Source of the DNA: CAYMCO01 sp964388955
GTDB taxonomy: Bacteria; Chloroflexota; Anaerolineae; Anaerolineales; E44-bin32
Length of the DNA: 64,000 nt
Assembly (NCBI GenBank): GCA_964388955.1
Contig: CAYMCO010000005.1
Span: forward strand, 1-64,000
Reading direction: 5' to 3'
The notes beneath the pieces were generated by a model. That model was not told the origin of the DNA. It was given only the letters and a program-made list of their open reading frames with translations, and did not search any database. Shown one piece after another: positions 16,971 to 25,696 of this stretch; positions within the stretch are counted from its first letter, which is position 1; each line of letters opens with the position of its first letter. The translations under genes were made by a program, and so were the position numbers.

Positions 16971-18194
16971 GTGGATGAGGAAGGAAAAAGGGGAGAGAGG
17001 CATCAAAGGGTTTCTGGGGTTCAGGATCCTGCAGATCTCTTTGTCAGAGCCGCTGAGAAGCTGGTGGCACGCTACGAACTGACCAGCCGGGGGAGCAGGC
17101 CAAGCGGCCGAGGAACGACCAGCCCTCTGCGCCGCGCCGTGAAGCGAAACGGCGCCGGCCGGAATATGCTGTTGATCGCCATGACTTTCGCCGCCTCCAT
17201 CGCGGCTACCCGGGCCTTCTTGGAGATTGCCGGCTATCCCCAAATCGCGACCAGCGAGCTGCATATCGCGCATGTCTTATGGGGAGGCCTGCTGCTCTTT
17301 CTCGCAACCCTTCTTCCGCTGACGCTGCTGAACGGATGGGTGTATCCCCTGGCCGCGATCCTGGCAGGAGCCGGGATGGGGTTGTTCATGGATGAGGTGG
17401 GCAAGTTCATCACCCAGAGTAATAATTACTTCTATGAACCTGCGGCCCCCATCATCTACTTGGTGTTTCTCGTCAGCCTGTGGTTGTACCTGCGCGTGGG
17501 ACGGCCTGCGAGCCGGGAGCCCCGCGCGGTAATGTATCGCGCCCTGGAGGGAATGGGCGAACTGCTGGACCGAGACCTGGACACCGATGAACGGTCGAGG
17601 CTCAGCGCCCAACTCGCATATGTCCAGGGTGCTGCCGGCGATGTTGATCTTGGACGCCTGGCGGGGAAACTGCAGGAGTTCTTGGCCTCGGATGAATTGG
17701 CGCTCACTCCCCCGCCGCCGACGGTCAGCGAGCGCCTGCGGGCGTGGATGTCGAAACTCGAATCGCGCTGGTTGCCACAGACACGGCTAAAGCCCCTTCT
17801 CTGCATGGGAATGGCCGTCTTGGGTTTCTTGGCCTTGGATAATCTGCTGCGCCTTACACTGGGCTGGGGGGATCCCACAAACTTCCAAGCGGTCGTGCTG
17901 AGGCTGCTGGACGAGGGCGGCTCACCCGTTCTCGCCAAGGCGACGGTCTTCTCGACTTGGGTGGGATCGGAGGCGGTCATGGGAGCCATCATGCTCGCCG
18001 CGCTCGCCATGTGGGTCTCGGGCCGCGAAGGGCTTGGGCTGCGCTTCGCCCGGCGGACGCTGCTGATGTACATCGGCGTGGTCGATCTGCTTGTCTTCTA
18101 TTTCGATCAATTCTCGTCTATTCTGCTGGCAGGCTTCCAGATCGCCCTGATGCTCGGCCTGGCACGCTATCAGCGGCGCTTTCTCGCAAGCTGA
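16971..18194 (+). CDS. Multi-span membrane protein of unknown function
   Basis: The 407-residue protein has a charged N-terminal region of about 60 residues, four or so hydrophobic helices between about 65 and 180, a soluble middle of about 90 residues, then four further spans from about 270 to 400. There is no recognisable catalytic motif. The conserved-looking segment G-M-G-L-F-M-D-E-V-G-K-F suggests a family of integral membrane proteins, but I do not recognise it by name. The start is GTG 16971 with GGAGAG upstream; a later ATG at 17166 would remove the hydrophilic N-terminus. It stands alone, convergent with the deacetylase gene. Confidence 0.65.
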   Translation: MDEEGKRGERHQRVSGVQDPADLFVRAAEKLVARYELTSRGSRPSGRGTTSPLRRAVKRNGAGRNMLLIAMTFAASIAATRAFLEIAGYPQIATSELHIAHVLWGGLLLFLATLLPLTLLNGWVYPLAAILAGAGMGLFMDEVGKFITQSNNYFYEPAAPIIYLVFLVSLWLYLRVGRPASREPRAVMYRALEGMGELLDRDLDTDERSRLSAQLAYVQGAAGDVDLGRLAGKLQEFLASDELALTPPPPTVSERLRAWMSKLESRWLPQTRLKPLLCMGMAVLGFLALDNLLRLTLGWGDPTNFQAVVLRLLDEGGSPVLAKATVFSTWVGSEAVMGAIMLAALAMWVSGREGLGLRFARRTLLMYIGVVDLLVFYFDQFSSILLAGFQIALMLGLARYQRRFLAS

Positions 18195-18327
18195 TGACTC
18201 TCATCATGGTGCCGCGCTCTCCGCGCGTACGGTCCGGCTTGTGCCAACGGCCACGCTGAAGCGCTTTCTCACCAAATCAACGATTGACGGGCGAAATGCA
18301 CGCCTGCACCGCCCCGCCCACCTGGGG

Positions 18328-18353
18328 CCGCCAGCGCCTGGCCGCGCTGGCGG
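18328..18353. terminator. GC-rich hairpin between convergent genes
   Basis: CCGCCAGCGC and its exact complement GCGCTGGCGG flank a six-base loop, giving a 10-bp stem between two convergent genes. There is no clear T-run, so any terminator function would be weak or bidirectional. Confidence 0.4.
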
Positions 18354-18374
18354 CGAGCTTCTTCACGCCCGCAG

Positions 18375-19166
18375 TTAGTCCGCTGCCCGGACATGAGCGG
18401 CGATTTCCCCGCAGGGGGCGATCCATACACCCCGGTGCGAGCGTATCGCCTGAACCAGGCCCCTGAGCATCTCCAAGCGCGAAGGCCGGCCGATGACTTG
18501 CGGGTGCATCGTCAAGATGAACAGGCCTCCCAGATCGTGGATGGCCTCAAATTCCTCCAACCAGAGTTGACGCACCTGGGCGCAGGTGGCGTTGCGCTGC
18601 AACAATTCATCTGCGCCATGCCCAAACTGGGTCCAGTCATCCAGGATCCAAGAGACCGGCAGCTCCACCACCTCCGAATCCGGATGCTTGTAAGGCCGGA
18701 TATCATCCATCAGGTTGCTCGAGTACCAGATGCCGTAGCGGGGGAGCAGCGGGATGGTATCGACGCTGATCTCATACAGCGGCGCCCGGTAGCCGGCGAC
18801 CTCGGCGCCAATACTCCGCAGCCGTTCGGTAACCCGCTCGAGCTGCGCCTCTTCCTCTTCGCGCCTCAGGCTCGAGGGCGGGTCGTGGGTGTATCCGTGG
18901 GCAGCGATCTCATGCCCGGCGGCGACTATGGCCGCCACGGTCTCCGGAAAGTCCTCCGCCGACTTTCCCGGGATGAAGAACGTGGCTTTCACCCCCAGCC
19001 TCTCAAGGGAGGAGAGGATAAGGGGAATCCCCACTTTCGGCGAGTAGTGCGCCATGGACAACGCGCCTGGCCGGTTCTTGAATCCGGTATCCTGCACCAT
19101 CCATGGAGTCTCGATATCCAGATCAAACGTGAGCGAAACTGCGGATTGCACATCCGTTGGCCACAT
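18375..19166 (-). CDS. Polysaccharide deacetylase / allantoinase (PuuE)-like protein
   Basis: A NodB-fold protein of 263 residues. The metal-site aspartates appear in S-L-T-F-D-L-D near residue 15 and the histidines in H-E-I-A-A-H-G-Y-T-H-D near residue 87. A late T-M-H-P-Q-V-I-G-R motif is typical of the branch that includes PuuE allantoinase and HpPgdA-type proteins rather than classical secreted chitin deacetylases. There is no signal peptide, which fits a cytoplasmic amidohydrolase. The start at 19166 has GGAGGAGG upstream. It lies 78 bases after the molybdenum hydroxylase operon and may act with it in nitrogen-heterocycle breakdown. Confidence 0.8.
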   Translation of the reverse strand: MWPTDVQSAVSLTFDLDIETPWMVQDTGFKNRPGALSMAHYSPKVGIPLILSSLERLGVKATFFIPGKSAEDFPETVAAIVAAGHEIAAHGYTHDPPSSLRREEEEAQLERVTERLRSIGAEVAGYRAPLYEISVDTIPLLPRYGIWYSSNLMDDIRPYKHPDSEVVELPVSWILDDWTQFGHGADELLQRNATCAQVRQLWLEEFEAIHDLGGLFILTMHPQVIGRPSRLEMLRGLVQAIRSHRGVWIAPCGEIAAHVRAAD

Positions 19167-19244
19167 TGATGCCTCCTCCCGAATACTTTCTTTCATTCAG
19201 GTGCCCGGATTGGGACACCCTGGGCCCTTAGGGCCAATCGAAAA

Positions 19245-21554
19245 TCAGATCTTCCCTTGCGCCGCCAGCACGCGCTCTGGAGTCATGGGAATATCCAGCC
19301 ACACACCTATGGCATTATAGACCGCCTGAGAGATGGCGGGAATCGGCGCCGCCGCCGGCGCCTCCCCCGCACCTTTGGCACCGAATGGCCCATATGGCTC
19401 GTCGGATTCGCAAAGTAATACGCGGGGATCGAGGGGGAAATCCGTCATTCGCGCGACCTTATAGTCCAGAAATCCCGGATTGAGGATCTTGCCTGTCGTT
19501 GGTTCGAAGGCCAACCTTTCCATCAATGCAAACCCGGAGCTCAGGATTGCTCCGCCAATCACTTGATTCTCCAGAACCTTCGGGTTCAAGACGGTCCCAC
19601 TGTCTTGGGCGGCGACGTAGTCCAACAGGCGGATCTCGCCCGTCTCGACATCCACCTCAACCTCGACGAAATGGGCGGCAAAATGCCTGGCGAAGGCCGT
19701 CGACGGTGGCGTCAGGACATTGGTGCAGCCCACCACGACGGGAGGCGTGTGGCTGTCAGGCTGGGGCAGGGTCATCAGCTTCTCAAGTCCAAGGGAAATG
19801 TCCCTGTCCCTCTTGCTGTATATCACGTCATCATGCATATCGAGTTCATCAGGGCCGTGCCCAGGCAGGTGCTTCGACGCTATCCCCAGGATCTGCCTCT
19901 TCGCATCCATTGCGGCTGCCCAGGTGGCCAAACCTGTGCGGAAGGCGGTATTGCTGGCGATGGAACCGTGGTTTGGCGGGCAGACATCCGTATCGCCCGC
20001 CTCGACTCGGATGCGATTAACGCCCACGCCCAACGCCTCCGCCGCGATTTGCGCTTGAGTGGTCTCGCTACCTTGACCCTGGCGCCCCATGCTGCAGCAC
20101 AGCGTGGCGCTGCCATCGGCCTGGATGCGCACCAGGACAGATGCGCCGTATTCGTCCTCCGTGCCACAACAGTGGATCCCGGTCGCCATTCCCACCGCGC
20201 GCCGCATGGGCCCGTTCACGACATGGGGCTTGCCCCAGCCGACCCATTTCTCTTTCCAGCCAAAGGCTTCTGCACCTTTGGTCAGGCAGTCATGCAGCGC
20301 TTCGCTGGAGAGGCGTCCCAGCTCTGGCCAACCAGCGGGGAAACCCTCCCCGGCTTCCACACCGGGACCCCGCTTGGCGATCGCCCTGAGGGGGTCGCCC
20401 GCCCGTATGTGATTGTTCAACCGGAACTCCACTGGATCCATGTCGATTTCGATCGCGGCCATGTCGAGCAATCTCTCGACGAAGGCGCCCAATGTGACGT
20501 CCCCCACCCCCCGCATGCAGCCGGCTGTAAGCAGATTTGTCGATACCCCTTGGACGACATACCGGCCATGCGGACATCTGCCCCACAGGTCCAGTATCAG
20601 GAATCCCACGTCGGGCTTCATGCCGTATCCGCCATTGTCGTGCGTGTGGCTGACCTCGATAAACTGAATGGACCCTCCCTTGTCGCACCCGATCCGGCCG
20701 GAAGACCGCTCCAAGTGCCGGCGTTTCACCCCCGCGAAGCACTCCTCCTGATCCAGCTCAACCTTCACCGGCCGGCCCACCTTCTTTGCCAGCAGTGCTG
20801 CGATCAGTTGCAGGCTGCCGATCCACCATAAGCCGAAGGAACTCCCGCTGGGTTGCGCGATCACGCGCACATTACTCATGGGCAGGCCCAGCCCTCGGGC
20901 GATCGCATCGCGCATTTCGGAGGGCGTCTGTGTGGAGGTCCACACCGTCAGGCGATCCCCATCCCATGACGCGACACAGGCGTTCCGGCCGATCGAGGCA
21001 TATGCCTGGCTGTCGAAGGACATGCTCCCCCCAACAACTATGTCCGTATGGCTCAGCGCCCAGTCAACGGCCCCCCATGTCACCTCCAACGGCTCGCGGA
21101 CGCTTCCCTCGGCCCTCACCTGCGGCGCTTCCGGGGCCATCGCCCGGATGGGGTCAAAGACCGGTGGCAGGATCTCATACTCCACATCGATCAGCTGCGC
21201 CGCCCTATCCGCGATGGATGCCGATTCGGCGGCCACCGCGGCGACCTCGTCCCCGACAAACCGGACCGTGTCATCCAAAATGCGACCACGATAGTTGTGC
21301 CAACAATTCTCCCACGGCCAAGGTGGTGCGTCCTCATGCGTGACTATTCCCAAGACTCCAGGCAGAGATCGCGCTTCCCGAAAATCGATGCGGTTGATCC
21401 TGGCATGGGCATGCGGGCTGCGCAGTATCCTCCCGTAGGCCATCCCAGGCTGGACCACGTCGACGCCAAATTGCAGGCTTCCTGTGACCTTTTCCACCGC
21501 GTCTTTCAGGGGAATGTCCTTGCCAATTGCCGAGAATTCTCCCTGCCTAGGCAT
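19245..21554 (-). CDS. Molybdopterin-binding large subunit of a xanthine dehydrogenase-family hydroxylase
   Basis: The 769-residue protein is the catalytic subunit of a Mo-hydroxylase (XdhA/CoxL family). The N-terminal I-P-L-K-D-A-V-E-K-V-T-G motif, central M-R-G-V-G glycine segment, the G-R-Q-G-Q-G-S-E-T pterin segment and the C-terminal G-A-K-G-A-G-E motif with the active-site glutamate are all present. No CoxL-type A-Y-X-C-S-F-R loop is obvious, so a xanthine- or aldehyde-type substrate is more likely than CO. The start at 21554 overlaps the stop of the iron-sulfur gene by eight bases. Subunit order on the transcript is FAD, 2Fe-2S, Mo. Confidence 0.92.
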   Translation of the reverse strand: MPRQGEFSAIGKDIPLKDAVEKVTGSLQFGVDVVQPGMAYGRILRSPHAHARINRIDFREARSLPGVLGIVTHEDAPPWPWENCWHNYRGRILDDTVRFVGDEVAAVAAESASIADRAAQLIDVEYEILPPVFDPIRAMAPEAPQVRAEGSVREPLEVTWGAVDWALSHTDIVVGGSMSFDSQAYASIGRNACVASWDGDRLTVWTSTQTPSEMRDAIARGLGLPMSNVRVIAQPSGSSFGLWWIGSLQLIAALLAKKVGRPVKVELDQEECFAGVKRRHLERSSGRIGCDKGGSIQFIEVSHTHDNGGYGMKPDVGFLILDLWGRCPHGRYVVQGVSTNLLTAGCMRGVGDVTLGAFVERLLDMAAIEIDMDPVEFRLNNHIRAGDPLRAIAKRGPGVEAGEGFPAGWPELGRLSSEALHDCLTKGAEAFGWKEKWVGWGKPHVVNGPMRRAVGMATGIHCCGTEDEYGASVLVRIQADGSATLCCSMGRQGQGSETTQAQIAAEALGVGVNRIRVEAGDTDVCPPNHGSIASNTAFRTGLATWAAAMDAKRQILGIASKHLPGHGPDELDMHDDVIYSKRDRDISLGLEKLMTLPQPDSHTPPVVVGCTNVLTPPSTAFARHFAAHFVEVEVDVETGEIRLLDYVAAQDSGTVLNPKVLENQVIGGAILSSGFALMERLAFEPTTGKILNPGFLDYKVARMTDFPLDPRVLLCESDEPYGPFGAKGAGEAPAAAPIPAISQAVYNAIGVWLDIPMTPERVLAAQGKI

Positions 21555-22023
21555 CCTGTCGCCCCTGACCGAGCATCTCAGATGCTCGGTGGACCGCGCG
21601 GATGATCTTCGGGTACGAACCGCAGCGGCAGATGTGTCCGCTGAGCGCATCGGCGATCTCATCGGAAGTCGGACGAGGGTTGGCATCCAGCAGTGCTTTG
21701 GTGGAGAGGATGAAGCCCGGCGTGCAGAAGCCGCACTGGAAACCATGCTCATCGATAAACGCCTGCTGGATGGGGTGCAGGTCTTCCCTGCCGCCCAAAC
21801 CCTCGATTGTGAGGATCTCTTTCCCTTCCACCTGGGACGCCAGGATCATGCAAGAGACCACGGGCCTCCCTTCCATGAGAACGGTGCAGGAACCACACTC
21901 GCCCTCTTCACAGGAGATTCGCACGCCAATCAATCCCAATCGTTTGTTCAGCACCTGCGCCAATGTCTCATGTGCGGGATGATCGACGTCGAATTCGCAG
22001 CCGTTCACATGCAAAATGGCCAT
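21547..22023 (-). CDS. 2Fe-2S subunit of a xanthine dehydrogenase-family hydroxylase
   Basis: This 158-residue protein carries two 2Fe-2S clusters. The plant-type site is C-E-E-G-E-C-G-S-C followed by a fourth cysteine in V-V-S-C. The second site is C-G-F-C-T-P-G with C-R-C-G-S-Y. It passes electrons between the molybdenum site and FAD. The start at 22023 lies one base after the stop of the FAD subunit gene (TAA-C-ATG), with AGAAGGG as RBS, so the genes are translationally coupled. Length and motif order are normal for the family. Confidence 0.95.
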   Translation of the reverse strand: MAILHVNGCEFDVDHPAHETLAQVLNKRLGLIGVRISCEEGECGSCTVLMEGRPVVSCMILASQVEGKEILTIEGLGGREDLHPIQQAFIDEHGFQCGFCTPGFILSTKALLDANPRPTSDEIADALSGHICRCGSYPKIIRAVHRASEMLGQGRQDA

Positions 22024-22024
22024 G

Positions 22025-22900
22025 TTACCCTTCTCCCAACTCGGCCAAAGCCCGACCGAGCGCCCGGCGGACCAAGACTTGGCTGGCGTACCGGCGATAC
22101 TCCGCGCTCGCGCGCAAATCTGTGATCGGACGCGCCTCTGAGGCCGCTCGCCTCGCCACGCGCCGGATACTCGCATCCATCTCATTCATTCGCCCACCGA
22201 GGAGCATCCCCTCCGCGTTCTTGGACCGGAATGGCACCGGCGCCACAGCGCCGAGCACGATCCGAGCCTCCCGGACGGTGCCCGCCGAATCGATTGTCAG
22301 GCGTACCGCCGCGTTTACCAGGGCAATGTCCACGCTCGAACGGGTCACTCTCTCGAAGGCACAGGCCGTCCGGGGCGGCGGCTGCGGTATATGAACCTCA
22401 AGGAGCATCTCATCCGGACCCAGCGCCGTCTGCTTTGGGCCAAGAAAGAACGATTCAATGGGCATGGTTCGCTCTCCATCAAGGCCCAAGAGCTTGACCT
22501 GTGCGTCCAGCGCGATCAGCGGGGTGGCGAAGTCGGCTGAGGGCACGGCGTGGCAGAGATTTCCGCCCAGCGTGGCGGTGTTGCGGATTTGCGGAGTGGC
22601 GAACTGCGCCGCCACCTCGCAGAGGACCGCAAGATCATCGTTGAGCTCGCGGTGCGCGTAAATGGAGGCGATGGTGACGAGCGGCCCCATGCGAACCCCT
22701 CCCTCATCGGCTCGGATATCCCGCAGACCATCCAGCCCCGACAGGTCGATGCAATATTCGAGTTCAACCCCTCCCCGGCGCCATTCGAGCAGCAGATCTG
22801 TCCCGCCCGCCCAGAATCGCGCCGTCCGCCCATGGCTCGCCTTCAACTCACAGGCCTCCCGAGCAGAACCCGGTCGCAGATACTGAAATGATTTGGCCAT
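22025..22900 (-). CDS. FAD-binding subunit of a xanthine dehydrogenase-family hydroxylase
   Basis: The 291-residue protein matches the CoxM/XdhB flavin subunit: F-W-A-G-G-T-D-L-L near the N-terminus and the T-L-G-G-N-L-C-H-A-V-P-S-A-D FAD-binding motif in the middle. It feeds electrons to an external acceptor. The start at 22900 is preferred over an upstream frame extension because AGGAG lies before it and homology begins there. It is the first gene of the three-gene operon, divergent from the Lrp/AsnC regulator across about 190 bases. Confidence 0.93.
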   Translation of the reverse strand: MAKSFQYLRPGSAREACELKASHGRTARFWAGGTDLLLEWRRGGVELEYCIDLSGLDGLRDIRADEGGVRMGPLVTIASIYAHRELNDDLAVLCEVAAQFATPQIRNTATLGGNLCHAVPSADFATPLIALDAQVKLLGLDGERTMPIESFFLGPKQTALGPDEMLLEVHIPQPPPRTACAFERVTRSSVDIALVNAAVRLTIDSAGTVREARIVLGAVAPVPFRSKNAEGMLLGGRMNEMDASIRRVARRAASEARPITDLRASAEYRRYASQVLVRRALGRALAELGEG

Positions 22901-23012
22901 TTGGAGCCCGCTCCTGCTGTCTCGGTAAATCCAAATGGGATATGGTCCCCTGGTTTGGACGATCCCTGACAATCCCGAGAGCGCCCCTCTTGACGGCTAT
23001 GATATAATATTT

Positions 23013-23027
23013 TTGATTGTCGATCAA
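23013..23027. promoter_or_regulatory. Palindromic candidate operator between the Mo-hydroxylase operon and the Lrp/AsnC gene
   Basis: TTGAT-TGTCG-ATCAA is a 5-5-5 inverted repeat inside an AT-rich patch. A TATAAT (23003-23008) lies next to it, and minus-strand TATATC/TATTAT sequences overlap. Its place between an Lrp/AsnC gene and divergent metabolic genes makes it the natural binding site for that regulator. Confidence 0.4.
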
Positions 23028-23086
23028 GGAAGCCAAAAGATTTGCCCTCTAGGCCGCTCTAGACAACTATTTGGCGCACACCTCGT

Positions 23087-23614
23087 ATGATAGCACAACC
23101 ACAGCAAGCCAATTTGGACGAACTCGATATCGCCATCCTGAGACATCTAGAGCAGGACGGGCGCAGATACTATTCGGAGATCGCGGCCGATCTCGGGGTG
23201 GCTGTCTCCACTGTCAGCGCCCGGGTGTCCAGGCTGATTGCAGATGACGTGGTCACCGTCCTTGCGCATATCAACCCGCACAAGATCGGCTTGGATGCCC
23301 CCGCCATCCTCAGCCTCTCGATCCAACCGGGCTGCTACGATCAAGTCGTCGACACCATCCTCGCCTATCCGGAGGTCACTTTCGCCTCCATGACGAGTGG
23401 CGCATACAATCTGACCGTCGATGTCTATTGCCGGACCACAGAGCACTTGGCAGAATTGATTGCCGAACGGGTGAACGCCTTGCAGGGCGTACGGGATATC
23501 GAGGTGAGATATCACCTGAGAATACTGAAGCTGAGGCCGGTCGGCATAGACGCCGCATTGGCAAACCCGCCCGAGCTCAGCGGCACGGGGGCCAAACCGG
23601 ATCAGACTACCTGA
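23087..23614 (+). CDS. Lrp/AsnC family transcriptional regulator
   Basis: The 175-residue protein begins with an AsnC-type winged helix-turn-helix (L-D-E-L-D-I-A-I-L-R-H-L, then S-E-I-A-A-D-L-G-V-A-V-S-T-V-S-A-R). A RAM/ligand-binding domain of ferredoxin-like fold follows (about residues 75-155), with the segment P-E-V-T-F-A-S-M-T-S-G-A-Y-N-L. Such proteins form octamers or dimers that sense amino acids or related metabolites. Its divergent position suggests control of the Mo-hydroxylase operon, and perhaps of the nitrogen-related genes downstream. Confidence 0.9.
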   Translation: MIAQPQQANLDELDIAILRHLEQDGRRYYSEIAADLGVAVSTVSARVSRLIADDVVTVLAHINPHKIGLDAPAILSLSIQPGCYDQVVDTILAYPEVTFASMTSGAYNLTVDVYCRTTEHLAELIAERVNALQGVRDIEVRYHLRILKLRPVGIDAALANPPELSGTGAKPDQTT

Positions 23615-23699
23615 AACGTCAGCATTGGTCTGAGGGAAGACAATCCACGCGACGGTCAATAGCAGCAGTCCGAGATTTGGAGGATTCCTATGCTCACGG

Positions 23700-23864
23700 A
23701 AGGTCTGGAAGGGCGGAGGCGCGCTATATGCATTGCCTGCCCTGTGAGCGCGGCCACGAGGTGACCGATGAGGTCTTGGATGGAAATGGGGGATCACCGC
23801 CTTCGATGAGGCCGAGAATCGGCTGCACGCGCAGAAAGGTATGATGGCATGCATTGTCCCGTGA
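23700..23864 (+). pseudogene. C-terminal remnant of an ornithine carbamoyltransferase-family gene
   Basis: Plus-strand frame starting at 23701 reads A-R-Y-M-H-C-L-P-C-E-R-G-H-E-V-T-D-E-V-L-D-G. The neighbouring frame then continues A-F-D-E-A-E-N-R-L-H-A-Q-K-G and stops at TGA 23862-23864. Together these are the conserved end of ornithine/putrescine carbamoyltransferases, including the H-C-L-P motif and the E-V-T-D-E-V and D-E-A-E-N-R-x-H-A-Q segments. A frameshift lies between about 23780 and 23805. No N-terminal carbamoyl-phosphate-binding region is seen between this and the Lrp/AsnC gene, so most of the gene is missing. Confidence 0.8.
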
Positions 23865-23878
23865 TCAAAGGAAGAAAG

Positions 23879-23914
23879 ATGAGCGCGAAGGAAATCCTCA
23901 GCTTGGCAGAATAG
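23879..23914 (+). CDS. Possible 11-codon ORF or gene-start remnant
   Basis: ATG at 23879, preceded by AAAGGAAGAAAG, encodes M-S-A-K-E-I-L-S-L-A-E and stops at TAG 23912-23914, 18 bases before the ureohydrolase start. It could be a leader peptide or the broken N-terminus of a larger gene; it resembles the opening of some metabolic enzymes but is too short to assign. Confidence 0.2.
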   Translation: MSAKEILSLAE

Positions 23915-23932
23915 AAACCCGGAGGCACCCGA

Positions 23933-25008
23933 ATGCCCTACCCAGATTGGGATCAGATCAAGCAGGACATCCCCGGCACGGCGAAGATCCCCATGATCCG
24001 CGCCGGAACCCCAACCTTTATGCGCCAGCCGTACGCCCACGCCAATGCGGACCTCAAAGGCGCGGATGTGGTCATCATCGGCAGCGCCTACGTCGCGGGC
24101 ACAGGTGACAACCTCTGGGGTGTGGATAAGCGTGAATGGGCAGCCGCCGCCGAACGGGTTCGCCAGCAATCGGCGCGCTATCCCTCCGGCTACATTCAGG
24201 ACTTTGATCTGGACGTCTTTGAACATTTGCGGGTGGTGGACTACGGAGACGCGCATCTGGATCCGGAGACTTATGAGACCAAGACCTATGACACGGTGAT
24301 CAGGGCACAGCGGGCGGTGGAGGCAAAGGTGAACGACGCACTCGATGCAGGTGCGGTGCCCATCGTCATCAGCCAGAATTCTCCCTGCGGATCATACGCC
24401 ATCGCCAAACCCATCGCCGAACGCACCCACGGCGAAGTGGGCGTGATCAGCCTGGACACCCACTGGGACATTCAGCCACTGGATACGGACACCATGGATC
24501 CCCGCGTGGCCGGTGCCGCCAGTTGGAAAGCCAAGATGTACGAATTCCATGCCAACATGCCCATCCACAACCTGGTCGAGATCGGGGAGCGCGGCATGGG
24601 CGAGGAGAGCGGGCGCCCACTTCTACCCGATGTGGAACGTCCGGCAGATTGGGCATCGAGGGGCTTTGCCATGAGCTCAGCCACGCGTACGAAGGCACGC
24701 AGGCTGTTTATGCCCACTTCGACATGGATATCCTCGGCGGCGCGGGGCCCGCGCCGGGAGACATCCTGGGAGATCTGGCGGAACCGATCGGCATGACCGA
24801 CTATGAAGTCATCCGCCTGGCCTACGAGGTCGGCCTTAGGGGCTTCGACGGTTTGTCATTCATCTGCATCCCGCCGGGCTCTGGCGTTATATACCGCACC
24901 ATCGTCTACGTGATCATGTACATGCTGGCGGGGAAAATCCACTCCGGCAGCAACCGAGCGGCAGACAATACCGGCACTCTCAAGGGGGCGGCGGCACACC
25001 ACCTTTGA
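23933..25008 (+). pseudogene. Agmatinase/arginase-family ureohydrolase gene with two +1 frameshifts
   Basis: The first frame has the family's G-D-A-H segment near residue 104 and the metal motif S-L-D-T-H-W-D near residue 175. It is then lost. A middle frame supplies A-H-F-Y-P-M-W-N-V-R-Q-I-G, and the third gives A-H-F-D-M-D-I-L, the second metal aspartate pair, to a stop at 25006-25008. Removing one G from GGG at 24611-24613 and one from GGG at 24651-24653 restores a single 357-residue frame through all motifs. The enzyme family removes urea from guanidino compounds (agmatine, guanidinobutyrate, guanidine) with two Mn or Ni ions. Whether the two insertions are sequencing errors or real decay is open. 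Confidence 0.82.
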
Positions 25009-25068
25009 TCGCATGGCATGCAGCTAGAACGCTCACGGTAAAAGGTTGGGAGGCGAAGGAGGAAGCGC

Positions 25069-25584
25069 ATGAAGGCAATGACGACAGTCGCCGAGCTGAT
25101 GGCCGTGGCTGCCCGCACTGCACCCAAGGCAAAGGGCGAGGACTACGTGGTCGTGAGCGTGCTCGAGGGGGACCGATTGCGCCAGCTTGGGGAGGGGATG
25201 ATCGAATATGGCCGGCGAAAAGACGACCATGGATTCGTGCGCGATGGTCGGAATGTGCTGGGCTCCGCAGTGATCGTGCTAATCGGCTTGAAGGATGCCC
25301 AGGTGGCCGACCTCAATTGCGGCGCATGCGGGGAGGATGCCTGCATCGAGGTCAACACCCAAGAGGGCCAGTTCAAAGGTCCTCAGTGCGCCTTGCGGGT
25401 CCTGGACATGGGGATCGCACTTGGGTCTGCAGCAAAGGTCGCCAGCCTGATGAACGTCGATAATCGCATCATGTACCGAGTAGGCGCGGTGGCCCGTGAA
25501 GCAGGCCTGGTGGATGCGGACTTCGTCATGGGAATCCCGCTCTCAGCCACGGGAAAGAACATCTACTTCGACCGCAACGCATGA
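25069..25584 (+). CDS. DUF2148 ferredoxin-domain protein
   Basis: The 171-residue protein has a central cysteine motif, L-N-C-G-A-C-G-E-D-A-C, followed by G-P-Q-C-A about 15 residues later, giving four or five cysteines suited to an iron-sulfur cluster. This is the DUF2148 family, small proteins of unknown role often encoded beside nitrogen or amino-acid metabolism genes in anaerobes. The start has AAGGAGG six bases upstream. It is 60 bases after the ureohydrolase gene and probably co-transcribed. Confidence 0.85.
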   Translation: MKAMTTVAELMAVAARTAPKAKGEDYVVVSVLEGDRLRQLGEGMIEYGRRKDDHGFVRDGRNVLGSAVIVLIGLKDAQVADLNCGACGEDACIEVNTQEGQFKGPQCALRVLDMGIALGSAAKVASLMNVDNRIMYRVGAVAREAGLVDADFVMGIPLSATGKNIYFDRNA

Positions 25585-25696
25585 GGGCCAGGATCGGAGG
25601 ATGACATCAACTCCGGCACTCCTGGATCCATACCAATGCGATCTCCCATTTCGACCCCAGGTGGGCCAAAATGCCCTATCCCTCGACCGGCACCCC

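Noticed and set aside
21568..21590. 23-base palindrome ACCGAGCATCT-C-AGATGCTCGGT
   Set aside because: It lies within the last codons of the 2Fe-2S subunit gene, with no T-run or adjacent promoter; treated as coincidental.
22990..23008. TTGACG plus TATAAT read as a promoter of the Lrp/AsnC gene
   Set aside because: Only seven bases separate them, far from the needed 16-18.
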